This document shows, in pieces, positions 48,039 to 63,481 of a DNA stretch of 64,000 nucleotides; position 1 is the first letter of the stretch; the number at the start of each line of letters is the position of its first letter. The position numbers and the translations under genes were made by a program. The DNA comes from Nissolia schottii (Eukaryota; Streptophyta; Magnoliopsida; Fabales; Fabaceae), in NCBI GenBank assembly GCA_003254905.1, contig QANU01003176.1, positions 124,001 to 188,000 on the forward strand, given 5' to 3'. The notes beneath the pieces were generated by a model that saw only the letters and a list, made by a program, of their open reading frames with translations, was not told where the DNA came from and searched no databases.

Positions 48039-48621
48039 ACTACAAGAAAGCCTAAAACCTCATTTTTAATCAACTACACTTAAAAAGTGTGCCTCTTATT
48101 TATATTGTTTTAAATGTTTGAGTTTTTCTTATCACTATTTTGGAGAAGGATTTTCCACCCAAATTCTTTTTATTAAACCAACTAAATATTTCTTAATTTA
48201 AAAGTAGTATTCTCTCACCTTTAACATTTAAAAATACAAAAAAAATAAATCAACAAATCTAAAATGATTTTCACGATCGAGTACTAAATTAGTAATATAA
48301 ATATAAACACTTTTATTGATAAAGGTAATGCTTTTTAGTACCTTTTTAAGCATCCTCAATTTGACATTTTATAATAAAAGTATGTCTTAATTTCATAATA
48401 CACTATAAAAAATGCTACATTTTTAAAGTTAATACAATATTTTTTGTGGAGTTGTTTAATTGATGGCATCTTTAGTACTATTATATATGAAATGTTTTCT
48501 TTGTCTATAAAAGCATTCCTTTTAATAATATAAGGCACATACTTTTTAAGTTTTGTTAGTAAAAAAATGTTGTATTAAATCAAAGTTTTATAGTGAAATG
48601 TGACTTTAGGCCAAGTGTAGT
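48039..48621. mobile_element. CACTA-like non-autonomous element
   Basis: The left end CACTACAAGAAAGCCTAAAA is the classic CACTA (Spm-type) terminus. The right end in reverse complement reads AACTACACTTGGCCTAAAGT, a diverged match. The interior is AT-rich and non-coding with AAAGTGTGCC-type words. The 3-bp target duplication could not be confirmed. Confidence 0.5.
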
Positions 48622-50403
48622 TATATATTGTTCAAAGCACAAGGATGATATTCGCCATCCTTAGATTATTTAGATATAGATTTTTGGAACTGATTGAGAC
48701 CAAACATATGTAATTTTCCGTAAAATTAATGAGAATCAATAGATTTTTGATAGAATCTTTAACGTAAATTGTAGAGGTGATTAGATGAAATAAATTGCTA
48801 GAATATACTCACGCATCTAAGAGTTAACATTAAGACACATAATGGTCTTAACAAACAATTCAGACTATCTAGAGATTTTTTTTTTCAAATTAAATTAAAC
48901 ACAAACTTATCAAGAAAAATAGGAAAGTGTGGCTAGCTAACACCCACAACATTCTCAAAATTAACAAGTGAAAATGATTGAAGCAAATACTAAATACGTA
49001 ACAACAATAATGTGTTGCGGCAGTAGTATATTATATAGTTTTTAAAGTTGAATTAGTCCTCATTCGTGGCAACATGCATTATTCAAATTACATGATTCGT
49101 TTGACCAATATTCTTGTAGTTATGTTACACGTGGAATGGTAAAACTGAGTTGCCTAAAACGTTAGTGCTTGTGTGTAAGTCTAGTTCCCATTTTCTAAAG
49201 TAACACGGTTTCACTCATAATAATAATTTGATACGTGAAAGCAAAGGTGTCTACCACTATGGAATTGTGAATTGTGACATTTTTCAAGCACATATATCAT
49301 ATATGGCTTCAACTCATGCATATTGGTCGTTGGACTTAGACCTAACCACCATTATATTTCAATTTCAATTTCAATGCTTGCACACATCCCATGAGGTTCA
49401 TGTGAGGATAAACTTTTGTGTGGTTTTAGAACTCAATATTAATGTTAGATATGTTTTAGATCACATAATAAATTGTATTTCAATTATAACTTACTAGCAG
49501 ACTTGACAGGTACTACGTATCTGCCAAATCAATTTTTTAATTTAAAATATTAAATATATTTTATAAAATTATAAAACTAAAAATGCTCAACACAATTTTG
49601 CGGCTTATTGTTGGCACATTGAGTGGAGGGAGTGGTTACAACTCTAGTAAAAGTGAAACATAATGTATCATAATAATTATTTTACCCCTATTTTTTAAGC
49701 TATTTAAATTGTGTAAATTTATTTAGAAGGGTAGAGTAAAAAAAAATGACCAAAAGAGGCGGTTAAAATGCTCCAGCTATTTTATATAAGTAGAGATAAA
49801 TAATGGTCTTTCTAAAGAGAGATTAAAATGATGTTCATTATAGCTAAAATATCATTTATGATGTGATTTAAAGTATAGACAACATGTAACATTTTATAAC
49901 CCTAAAAAAAAATTTCTCAAATGACGAGCTTATTGAGCAATTGCGGACCACAAATTAAAAGGAAACAATATCACATTGACCAAAGAAAAAGTAAAATAAA
50001 TACAAGCAATTAAGCAATATCTTATGTGAAATTGACTCATGAAGAAATACATTGGACTATATATTGGAAGACTTGCCTTTTTCGAAGTCATTCAAAAAAT
50101 ATATTAGTATAAAGTAACGTATATTCTCATTCTAGAGAATCTTGATGTATCTAATTAGAAAATCTTTGTACTTGTTGAAATTTGAGAACGTTAACAAGTC
50201 ATTACCCATTCTATTATTATTGTTATTCGAAAATGACATCAAGTTTAGACCATTTATGCAACTTTACAAATCAGAACAAAATTAGAGTCTAAAAGATAGG
50301 TTGAATTGATGGATTGATCTATCACCATGGTTCTTCTAGTATTCTACACCCATTATATTTGCATGATATGCACACTAGAAAATGGCCTTGCCCACCACTT
50401 TCG

Positions 50404-50404
<1 letters not shown>

Positions 50405-50452
<48 letters not shown>
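50405..50452. repeat. (AT)n microsatellite
   Basis: About 24 AT units in intergenic DNA. Confidence 0.95.
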
Positions 50453-50455
<3 letters not shown>

Positions 50456-53400
50456 TTACATGCAAGTATATCCATGATAAATGTTTGTAATTCCACATAA
50501 TTATATGAAAGCATTTTTTCTATATGCAAGTATATTAGAGTTCATTTTCAATAGTAGTGGTCTTTAGAGAGAATGATGAATTGAAGTTAAGAAACTTGAA
50601 ACAAAATGAAAACAAAAATCAATCGATCCATATGTATTAGGGGATATTAGATAAAGAAACGAAAAAGAAAGAACACGTCTAGTATTATTAAATTAACCTA
50701 GAGAATATATAGGAGTTGGATTCTTAGTTGCTCCTTCTGTCCTGAAAGATTCGTGTCTGCCAAAAGATTTATAATTTTTTTTTTGACGTGGCCAAAAGAT
50801 TTTTAATAAACTATGTAGAAAGATAAAACTGAAACATAGATATTATTCTTATTCAATTTCCTTGTTATACTTTATTTTGATTTTATCATTATTTTCATAT
50901 CATGTTCCATTGTTATTCATTGTTCTTTTTCCTTTTAATTTTAGATCTTTGCGTGTTTCTTTTTTAATATACATATACTACATGATACTTTATTAATTAT
51001 CATAATGAATATATATTAATTAGTTTTACTCTCACATATAGTTGACCTATCTTATTAGTCATCTTATATATTTACAACATATTTTTTAAGTTAATCTTTA
51101 TTTAAAATAAAAAAACATGCCTATATATATTTTCCTTTATACCTAAGTCGAAAATTCCATGGCTAGTAATATCCAATTATATAATAAAAAAGATTAAAAG
51201 TTTATAGGGACCTCTAGTTTCTTTCCATTAATATTTGGTCCTTACATTACATGCAACTTTATTTTTAGGATACATGTTCAACGAGGCTGCTGGGGACCCC
51301 CTCCAATTTCCATAGTGAGTTCCACGCATGATAATACACATTTTGATGCAACCATAGAATATTAAAAATAAAAGACATAACATATGTAGATATAGGGGCA
51401 GAAAAAGAATACAACAGAAAGAGAAAAAAAAGAGAGAGAAAGGTAAGTAACTCTTGCTAGGGTTTTTTTTTTCTTAACCTAGTTGTATCTAATGCAATTC
51501 CCATGTTATCAATGGTTTACGACTTTATGTTAGTATATAATTGTGTGAGACCATAGCGTTATATATTATGCATGAAAATAACTAGCCAGCTGGTTGTGAT
51601 AGGGAAGCTATATTGTGCCGAATCGTACTCTGTGGCCTAATGGGGGCCATTTTGATTCGCATAATTAAGTTGTTAATACTTAATTAACACTTTTTGAAAG
51701 TGTTACTAACTCTAACTTGATTTAATATTTAGGGTTTAGAGTTTTGGATCATAGAATATAACTAGATTAATGTGAGTGAAAGAGACTTATAATTTATATG
51801 TTGGTGATCATAAATGAAGATTAATCATTAACCACAAAATTGGGTAAAAAAAGATTTATCATTTTATCTTTAGTCTCTAATATATAGTTGGGATGAGACA
51901 AGGAGACATCGATTAAAGTGTAACAAAGTAAGGATATGGAACATGATAAGAATAATGATATAAAATCTTATGGTTTCTATTAATTTGATGATTCCAAAAT
52001 CAATATGTTATGATGCCCTACCACCCGCTCCCAATACAAATTCTTAAGTTACCCAAAGCAAGATGACGAGGGTTGAGACCACTCTTATGTGGCAATGCCA
52101 CATGCGCCTATCATCTTTAAGTTGTAGGGTTCTTATCCTATTTGCCACCCTTAATAGGTAAACAAGAAATCTTTTGTTCTTATTCATTTAAGGTTTTAAA
52201 TTTAGGGTTTTGATTCATTTTGTTTTGTTTATCACATTAGAAAATGGGCATAATCTAATAGCTAAGTTAAAGTGCTACACATTTATTAATATATCAAACA
52301 ATGAATAAATTAGAGCAATTAAGAATTTCTACTATGACCAGCTTATCATATACTCATAGTGAAGCTGATGTGGCATATTCTTGTCTTCATTTAGTGAAAT
52401 CATATGATTTAACAAGAGGTGTGGCCATGGAAATTGGAAAAGATGATATTCCCATCGCCGCCCATTGATTGTTAAACATGACAATTGTTTATTGTTTCAT
52501 AATCTTGAGATTTTTTTTTCACTGCCGAAAAGGGGATTCTGCTCTCCACAATCCAAGCATCAATGGCCACTAGAAGGCCCCATCATATGCGCCTCTCACT
52601 ATACGTGTTAGGGAGTATTCCCACATTATAATTACTCAGCTTAACAATGATCTTTTGTCTTCATGTATTAATTAATTAACAAATTAATTAGTCGGTTATA
52701 AAGCAAAGTCATCAAAAGGATTAGGCTTTCCACCACCACAAAAATACGTTAAGACTACTATTATTATTGTCAATTGTGTTCACATTTTCACACTAGAGAT
52801 TACTATGCCAAATAATAATAACCGTGCCCTTAAGTCAAATTGTAACAATATTAATTTATTGTAATGGCAAGCAAAGGCGATTTAAAAAATTATTTAAGCC
52901 TTGATTGGAACACATGTGCATGAACATTGGTCGCCCTTTATCTTAAAATTGTGGTATTATTTTAATCAAGTTTCATGATCGTTGTCATTTTCATATACCA
53001 TTGGATCCTTTTAATATAGAGATAACAAAAATGACTTCCCCAACTCTTCATTAAACACTAGTACCACCCTCCCCATAAAGAACGGTATCAATCAAAGGGT
53101 ATGCAACCATATTAATAATTGACTATATAGGGTTTGATAAGAAAGGCCATAGGGTGGACAAGAGAGGACAACATTGTATGATTTTCAGTGTGGTTAAACT
53201 GTACTAGGTTGAGAATTGAGCTTCATTAGAACCATATAAGTATAAGAACTCTAGTTGCGTTTGTACATGAATATGGTCAAGATACAAAAGTTAAAATTTG
53301 ACTAAGGATGATGGACACAATTGATAAAAAAAAATGACCTCAATTTTTGTTTTTTTTTTTTTTTGGACAATTTCAAATTTTATTGTTTAATATGAGGTCA

Positions 53401-55573
53401 AATTAAGATTATCATTATAATAACTCAAAGCCGCCAAGACGCCACAATGCTCAGCATAATAGGGAAATATCTTGTTAAAACCTTAAAAAAAAATTTAACG
53501 GAAGAATTCCTTATATCTTACAAGACTGCTAGCTGATATTATGATCACTTTAGTAATTTTATAATTGCTCAAGAAACTTTAAAACATGCCATAATCTTGG
53601 TGAAATGACTCATATCAAACTCACCTAAACTTTTATTCTCTTATCGAAAGAAAAACAAACAAAAGTTTAAATTTTAGTGGCCTCTATAATTGACATGGAA
53701 TTGAGGTAGTAATGTAGTAGAATAAGTAGATAACTCACAAAAGCATAGAGTGACAAGGCAAAAAAACGTAGTAGGTAAAATAATACTTTAAAACTACAGA
53801 GAAAAGGTCTATATACCAGAAGAATTCAACAGAATATCCCTATATTGCCCAACACCATCAATTATGATGTTTATCTCTTTTTTTCCCATCAAAACATGAG
53901 ACATGGATTATGTAACCTACATGTTATTGCCTCTTGGATCATGCTCCCTATAGAAAATAATGAGGTTTTTTTCACTTGCACCCCATGATCCCTTGATGGC
54001 CAATGTAATCTCAACAGAAGATTACGAAAGCATATTTTTCTTTTCCAATCTAATGAAGTGACAAATTGATTTGGTCATTATAGAAGGAAAGGGAACACTT
54101 AGGAAGCTGGAAAAATTTCCCATTGGACCAAGATATTGTTGGAAAGAAAATGGAATAAAGTCATGGTAGTACCATAGTTTTAAAAAAAAAAAAAAAGGTA
54201 AGAAAGTATAGACATGAGAATCGTTCAAAATCTTGTCCTAGAGCTTGGTACAAAAGATCTGATACAACAGCAGCAACAGTGCATTGCAGTGCAAGTAGTA
54301 GTGCATACTTCGAGAGCAGAGATATATATGCAGGTAAAGTAGAGGTCTTTCATTTGTTTTGTCTCAAAACTGCCACACCCCCCATTTGCCCTTCTTGGCC
54401 TACAAGAGTGTGACCCCACCAGCAAGGCATAGGTCCCTACATATGGCCAATCAATGGCCAGAGCCTTAGTCTCCAAAACCCAGCCAAGCACAAATAAATG
54501 AAGCCATCACGTGCCTCATGGACCAACACATGCCCCCACCAACTTGGAATCACACCATAAAATTCTAGTGTGGTATTAGACAATGAATGACGTAATCTTT
54601 ACTTTGAGAAGATCCATATTAAAATATCATTTATTGTATAATATATGAGTTTTGGAATGTGTTTAACGTAGCATTCTATTTTCACACTATAATTTTTAGT
54701 TTAGAGCACTTTTATGCTTTGTTTAGTATTAGAGATAGAAAATTTATGTCCCCTCATGTCTCAATTACGTGTCCTTTAAGTAAAAATTTTGTATCATTTT
54801 TATCCTAATTTCAATAAGATATAAAAAATACAGAAATATTATGTTATCGTATGGTGTCCTTGATAGCAAACGTAGGCCAAAGTCGTCCTCATCCAATCTA
54901 ATAGCAGGATACGCGATGTTTACATTCCAGATAGCAATGGACTCAACACCAAATAAAAACCCCCCACCACAACATACGTGTAAGGTAGACACACAAGTGA
55001 GGGAGGGAGGGAGAGTACTTGTGAAGAATAAATACGCACTGTGGCAAAGGCAAAAAAGCAAGGACTTCATTTCTAAATTGGGAAAAGCACCCTCCTTTAA
55101 GTTGGTTAATGAACAGAAATTTGAAACATGTCTTTTCTTTTTCCTTAATGTTAAGGTGGTGGCGGTGGGGGGATCATTGTGGTTACCACTGTTTGCAAAA
55201 GTAGTAGAAGATCTTTGAGATCTCTCTCTCCCTTCACTTCCCTTCCCTTCCCTTCTTGTGTTAATTTTTCTTTTTTTTTAAAAAAACTTTTCCCCTCCAA
55301 CTTGGCTTCCCTTACTATTTGATGGCTTAGGCTTCCTTTTAAAAAAGCTAAGCCAAAAGAAAATCCTAAAAAACGTTTTTTTTCCAAGTAGGCAGTCTTC
55401 ATACGCATTCTCACGAGTGTGAAGAAAGGGAGGGTTGACTCAGCCACCCCCTCACTCAAAAAAAAAAAAGAAAAGAAAAAAAAACTTGTTTAAATTCTGG
55501 TCCAAACCTTAATCCCCTTCACTCCCAGCCCATCACTTTGTCTCACAAAAGAGAAGGAATAAAAAAAAAAAAA

Positions 55574-57701
<2,128 letters not shown>

Positions 57702-60561
57702 GAGGAAATTCTTGTCTTGTTTTTCAGCGGCGGCAGGCAGGCACCGTCTAGACTACACTATGAATTATCGAAAGGGAGGATTTATGTTCATTGTGTAATT
57801 TAAAACATATTCAGTATGACGCTATAGAACTGCACAAGAATTTCTCGTTCGGTGACCACAGCCTCCACACATTTGTTTTTTTTTTTTTTTTGTTGTTAAT
57901 GATATGAAAAGGAAAAGTCCCTCATGGCATTATGTGGAAATTGACTAAAAAAAAGCTTGACTGCTGCTGAATGTACCCACCAACACACAGCATGTTCGGC
58001 TGAGATTTGGTCAACACAAGGAGTCAAATATTTCAGACATGAAGGATTACTTATACGCTTCCAGAAGAAATTTACTTAATATTATTATTTATCAGTGCTA
58101 CAGTGAATGTATATATCATCAAATTTGTAAACACTAGCTTGTTTTATTCTCCATCTCTCTCATGTAGCCAATTTACAAGAACAAGATTACAGGGAAAAAA
58201 AAATCGAGCAAAAGACATGACACAATTAAGACTAAACAAATTATTCACAGCAAATAGCTACTCTTCTATGTTACCATTCAAAAACAAAGATAATAAGGAT
58301 ACATCGACATAATTCAGAAACCATTCAAAGCTTTTAAGTAAACTATATAAGGCCAAAAATCTATTCCAAGAATTTCAATTATTTGCATAAACCCATTCCC
58401 TTCCATCTTGGTTTTCCAACTACTTGGATCTCGTAAAGTGAAAAATTGAGGGATTATATTGTATTGTGCATGAGTCCCGTAGAATAATCTAAAAGCGGAT
58501 AATCTGGACCTTTCTCACTTTACAATATATATCACTTTAGAGTCCAAAACCATTAGTTCCTTCTTAGGTTATAAATTTGTAATATTTCTAATTGTGAAAA
58601 TCCATGAGAAAAAATAGGTCTTGAATCTAATAGGGTAGTAAGGTGTTTGGGAAGTGAGAAAACGAAAGAAAACCAAAAAGAAATGGAGAAAAATGAGTGG
58701 TGGAAGTTTCAAGGTGAATATCATAGCCCTGATAACATATATAAAATCCATGGTATCAACAAAATATTAGAATAAATTAAATGTGTAAATTTCACTAGTG
58801 ATAGAAAATGTAAGTAATACAAAAGATGACAAACCTTATTCAACCAACTTGATAGTGACTAATCATTTTTTTTTTGGTTTTTATCTACTGCTGCAAGCGG
58901 CTAATCTCCTTGAGATTTGAAATCACAAATTTTGGTTTTTGTCCGCCGCTGACAGAGCAATTAATCTCCCTTCGAGCTTCGAGATCACTGAAGTTTAAAC
59001 CCTTGTCCAAATGTTGTGCTAGACTTTGTTGATGCTAGTAACTAATCCTAATTACACACTAACACAATAGTATCTCTAACACTAATCCCTAAAAAAAGGA
59101 AAAGACCTAACCTAATAAAAGGTAAACATGAAAAAGGAGCAGTAAATATTACCGATATTCCAGAGATTCCATCTTAGCGTGTCAAAATTAGAGAGGGGAA
59201 TGGCATTCAATATAGCTTCTAGATGCTTACAGAAATACACATCATCACCAAGTGAAAGCTGCATCATCACATTGACACAGCTTCACTCCAGAAATTGCTT
59301 TGGTCTCAACAAAAAAAATAAAAAGCTGGCTTCTGTATTCTGGTTTTGACACCACTCACCAGACAAATCAAACAAAGAGAGGGACCATAGTTACCACTTC
59401 ATACAATAAAGCACAACCTTTCCACGTTGTAGTTTACAAATAAGAAAGCAAAGCACCTACCTTTTCATGGATCAGGAAGCACTTTTGCAAGACAATTTTT
59501 ACCTTTGATAAAAGCTATGTGCATGAGTGAAGTTAATCGGTTTTAAAAATGGAAAAAAAATGATTTTTTTTTTCAGCTGTAGACTAATTTAGCTAGACAT
59601 CATGGCTAAATATTTACCAAAAACTGTAAACATTCATGACTTAAAACAATTTTTTTTTCTTCTGGTCAAGCTGTTGGGCCTTATTCTCTGTCATGGACTG
59701 GTTACAGGCCCTAAATTGTCTTTCATATACTTGAGGTCCAAATTCAATTATTTTTGGGTCAACCTTGGGCCCAAATATAATATACTATCTAATATAAAAG
59801 CCATTTATCTCACTTTTCTTTTTTCTTTTTTACATTACAAGCCACTAATCTCATATGATTCAATTTTTTTATCATTTGAGATTAATTTATTCTCTGGTCT
59901 AGACTACATGTATTTGAAATTTAACAGAGTTGTATGTTTAGAATTCGAATTTGAGATATTTAATTAAACTAAAACAGTACTTGCAATTACACAAGAGACT
60001 TTTAAATTAATGTAAATAAGAATCAATCACTTTTATGTATTTAAAAGCATGAGATTAGATCTAAAATAATTGTACTTAACAAGTGAAAGTAACCGTTATT
60101 TTAAATGCATAGTAATTAATCTCTTACTAAAGATTCAATTAGGACACGCTTAAGTTGCATTTTTTGGTTTTTTCCCTCTTTCCTCTGTTAGGTTGAATGG
60201 TAGGCTTTGACGGCGCGGTAAGTACAGTAACAAGCGTGAAATGAACACAAGAAAACAGAAACAGTTGTTACTTGCTGCTTTGGACAACAAAGGAAAGAAG
60301 CTACAGACAACATCGTACCTATCGCTGCTTCCTTCAATTTCCAAGCAACCAAAACCCCATTTTGAGTTGGTAAACAAACTCTCACTATGCTTTCTCCATT
60401 GTCCTTGAAACTCTCTGTTTGGGATTGCATTGCCAGAGAGACCCTCTCTAGATTTGGGATCATGCTCTGATTTCTTTGCATCTCATAACTCTGAATTTCG
60501 AAACCCTTTTGGTGACTCTTGAACGGTCTCCCCTTTTTTTTTCTTAATTCTCCGTCTCTCC
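57702..60561. other. Intergenic DNA between the cytokinin dehydrogenase and GPDH genes
   Basis: The first ~200 bases likely hold the cytokinin dehydrogenase 3' UTR. No protein gene is supported; frames at 59602-59967 and 60150-60481 have no recognisable product. A short tandem duplication lies at 58866-58990. From about 60180 the DNA becomes less AT-rich and is probably the GPDH promoter and leader. Confidence 0.6.
58866..58990. repeat. Two-copy tandem repeat
   Basis: TTTGGTTTTTATCTACTGCT through GAAATCAC is followed by TTTGGTTTTTGTCCGCCGCT through GAGATCAC, about 60-65 bases each. Both contain a (G)CTAATCTCC / TTAATCTCCC word. Diverged and non-coding. Confidence 0.6.
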
Positions 60562-60882
60562 TGTTTTACTTAGAATTTCGATGTTCTAAAGAGTTCTAGC
60601 TGATTGGGTGCAAAATTGTCCTGATAAAGTTTCAAGCTTTGATGAGATTTCCCACTAAAGGTTTCTGGGTATTCGAGATCTTTGCTTCACAATTCTCATC
60701 AATTTATACACTAAGCGTTGGTTGTTTTACTTGGAATTTCGATGTTCTAGAGAGTTCTGATTGCTTGGGTGCCAAATTGCGCTGATAAAGGTTCAAGCTT
60801 TGATGAGATTTCCCACAAAATTTTCTGGGTATTCGAGATCTTTAGTTGATAATTCTAAGCATTTGTTATACTCAAAGCGTGT
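60562..60882 (+). repeat. Tandem duplication (~160 bp x 2) in the GPDH leader
   Basis: TGTTTTACTTAGAATTTCGA at 60562 recurs as TGTTTTACTTGGAATTTCGA at 60723. TTGATGAGATTTCCCAC recurs 161 bases apart, and TTTCTGGGTATTCGAGATCT 160 bases apart because of a one-base difference. The two copies are adjacent and remain clearly similar throughout. Each carries an ATG in the same place. Confidence 0.9.
60642..60785 (+). promoter_or_regulatory. Upstream open reading frame created by the leader duplication
   Basis: The ATG in the first duplicate opens a 47-codon frame (MRFPTKGFWVFE... ending LGAKLR) that stops at 60783-60785. That is 17 bases before the corresponding ATG of the second duplicate (60803), which is in frame with GPDH. 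If the transcript begins upstream of 60642, this uORF could lower translation of the main frame. The transcription start is not known. Confidence 0.5.
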
Positions 60883-60910
60883 GCCTTTGTCGGTGTCATT
60901 TGGATCAAGG

Positions 60911-63481
60911 ATGGATCGCAGTGCATGTTCAAACGGTTCTCTCCAAATTGCAAATGGTGGTAGTAGTTTTGAAGAGAAGCTCGATGAGCTTCGTCGCCTT
61001 ATGGGGAAAGTGGATGGTGATCCCTTGAGAATAGTTGGTGTTGGAGCTGGTGCTTGGGGCAGCGTGTTCACAGCTATGTTGCAGGAAGCTTATGGTAACC
61101 TAAGAGAGAAGGTTCTGATCAGGATATGGAGGAGGCCGGGGCGAGCGGTAGATAGGGCCACTGCCGAGCACTTGTTTGAGGTGATCAATTCGAGGGAGGA
61201 TGTGCTGAGGAGGCTGATTCGGCGCTGCGCCTATTTGAAATATGTTGAGGCGAGGTTAGGGGATAGGGTCCTCTATGCAGATGAGATTTTGAAAGATGGC
61301 TTTTGCTTGAACATGATTGACACCCCTCTATGCCCTCTCAAGGTTGTCACCAACTTGCAGGAAGCTGTTTGGGATGCTGACATCGTGATCAATGGCTTGC
61401 CATCGACAGAGACCCGTGAGGTGTTCCAAGAAATTAGTAAATACTGGAAGGAGAGAATCACGGTTCCTGTCATCATTTCCCTGGCAAAAGGCGTGGAGGC
61501 TGAATTGGGTTCCGAGCCGCGAATAATAACCCCCACGCTTATGATCCATCGAGCAAGTAAGACGTGATTACATTTTTCTCACTACCTGCTTTATGTAGCG
61601 GTCTGTGTTGCTTGAATTCTCTGCACTGTCTCTCCTGTGGCATATTCCCACTAGCATTTGAATGCATACTCAGTGCCAAGTTAGCTTAGCCCTCTTTTAG
61701 CATAATATAAACATTTTCAATCTTATAATATGGTTCTGAGTTCTGACCAATCTAAACTCCTTATTTGTTGTTTTGGTTTATTTATTGAACTAGCCCTAGC
61801 CCTCTTTAATCACTTAGTCTGCAATTTGAATCTCTAATTCAATTCAATTTCGTTGGCATATATATGCTAACTAAATGATTTGTTGTTTTTGTTTTTTGTT
61901 CTTTTTCCAATCCCTCCTTTATTTGATATGATGTTTTGCAGCTGGAGTCCCCATTGAGAACATTCTATATCTTGGTGGGCCGAACATTGCCTCAGAAATT
62001 TACAACAAGGAATATGCAAATGCTCGGATATGTGGAGCGGGAAAATGGAGGAAACCGTTGGCAAAGTTTTTGAGGCAGCCTCACTTTATAGTGTGGGATA
62101 ATGTTGACCTTGTTACTCATGAAGTTATGGGTGGACTAAAGAATGTTTATGCTGTTGGAGCAGGTAAGATTTATTTTTTTACTTCGGTACATCATATAGA
62201 AACAGCTTAGTAGAAGCCAGTAGGTGCATATGTTGTCTGTGGATGCCATTCAGGTATTGTCTTTTGATGTCCTGTTCTTTGAATTCTTTTTCTATTACAC
62301 TACTGTAAAATGCTCTCTTCATGTTGTTTTGAAAACTCGTAATTTGTTTTCACGAGTTTCAATTTAACAGGAATGGTAGCTGCCCTGACAAATGAAAGTG
62401 CCACCAGCAAATCAGTGTACTTTGCTCATTGCACATCAGAGATGGTATTTATCACTCACCTATTGGCAGAAGAACCAGAGAAACTCGCGGGACCTCTTTT
62501 GGCCGATACCTATGTAACCTTGTTGAAAGGTCGTAATGCTTGGTATGGGCAGAAGTTGGCGAAAGGAGAATTGAGCCTTGAAATGGGCGACAGCATCAAG
62601 GGCAAGGGGATGATTCAGGTATCAGATTTTAGTCATTCAACACACCTTTGACTCTCGCAGTCTGATAAGAAAGAATTAACGATAATAACATTCACCCAAG
62701 TTTCTGCATTATTGCTTATCAGTGATGTTTATTTTGCTTTGAATTTCGTAGGGAATCTCTGCAGTTAAAGCATTTTATCAGCTACTTAGTCAGTCCAGCT
62801 TAAATGTCCTAAATCCTGAAGAAAACAAGCATGTTGCCCCAGTGGAGCTTTGTCCCATCTTGAAGATGTTATATAGAATACTGATAATAAGGTAATAAAC
62901 TTTGCTTCCCTCCTACTTTTTCTACGTATCCTCTCCCTCACTATTGACACCAATGGATTCGGTTTCCAGAATCATCTGACACAAAATAATATCACTTATG
63001 ATGATACTGGAGTAAACCTTCAAACTCGTCCATGAAGTTTGTCAAACATCGGTCAAGTTTGTCCCTAGGTTGTAGAAATGATCATATTAGTCCCTGAAGT
63101 TGTCTAAAGTTGGCCACGTTAGTCATTCGACATCTGTCAAATTAGTTCCTCCGCCTTTTGGCAACCTCATAGGACCATTTCCATAACTTGTGGACGAACT
63201 TGGCTGACACTGAAAACCCATGGGACGAATTTAAAGGTTTACTCAATGATACTACTTAAGGGGTACTGTAGAATTATCCCCTGCAAACAGAAAACTGACT
63301 TTAGTGATGAAACTCACTTTTTTCTGCGGTTGTGTTTGAACTCTAATCTTTCAGGGAATCTCCAGTACAGGCCATTCTTCAAGCATTGCGAGATGAGACC
63401 ATGAACGATCCCCGCGACCGTATCGAGATTGCCCAAAGCCATGTGTTTTATAGGCCATCCCTTCTTGGTCAGAAACCTTAA
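60911..63481 (+). CDS. Glycerol-3-phosphate dehydrogenase [NAD+], cytosolic GPDHc1-like
   Basis: Interconverts dihydroxyacetone phosphate and glycerol 3-phosphate with NADH, feeding glycerolipid synthesis and the cytosol-mitochondrion redox shuttle. Exons 60911-61556, 61942-62163, 62371-62618, 62752-62891 and 63355-63481 give 460 residues, near the ~462 of Arabidopsis GPDHc1. The NAD-binding loop GVGAGAWG (43-50) opens the Rossmann fold. [20 protein letters not shown], the substrate/NAD block [15 protein letters not shown], the catalytic-lysine region [17 protein letters not shown], and the C-terminal [19 protein letters not shown] are all intact. I prefer the ATG at 60911 (A at -3, G at +4, aligning with the GPDHc1 N-terminus). 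An in-frame upstream ATG at 60803 would add 36 basic, Ser/Arg-rich residues that could act as a targeting extension, but its context is weak. Intron 4 carries a well-bounded M3 element. Confidence 0.94.
63009..63245. mobile_element. MITE family M3 with exact 8-bp target duplication, GPDH intron 4
   Basis: Ends GGAGTAAACC and, in reverse complement, TGAGTAAACC. The arms continue as an imperfect palindrome (CTTCAAACTCGTCC versus TTTAAATTCGTCCC; GTTGTAGAAATGATCATATT versus GTTATGGAAATGGTCCTAT). Flanked on both sides by ATGATACT (63001-63008 and 63246-63253). An 8-bp duplication suggests a hAT-type source. It occupies about half of the 62892-63354 intron. Confidence 0.85.

Larger units (their letters stand above)
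46718..55573. other. Long intergenic region before the cytokinin dehydrogenase gene
   Basis: 8.9 kb, AT-rich, with no supportable protein gene; the longest frames (49228-49497, 54225-54491, 54841-55218) lack recognisable motifs. Contains a CT microsatellite (47382-47418), a CACTA-like element (48039-48621) and an AT microsatellite (50405-50452). The last ~1 kb is probable promoter: a CACGTG G-box core near 54511, CTTCCCTTCC runs near 55228-55255 and an A-rich leader directly before the ATG. Confidence 0.6.

Noticed and set aside
49228-49497. 89-residue open frame on +
   Set aside because: No family resemblance, no nearby splice structure, and the composition of translated intergenic DNA.
55538-55573. 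Upstream extension of the cytokinin dehydrogenase frame from a TTG
   Set aside because: Non-AUG, Lys-rich and directly before a normal ATG that yields the expected signal sequence.
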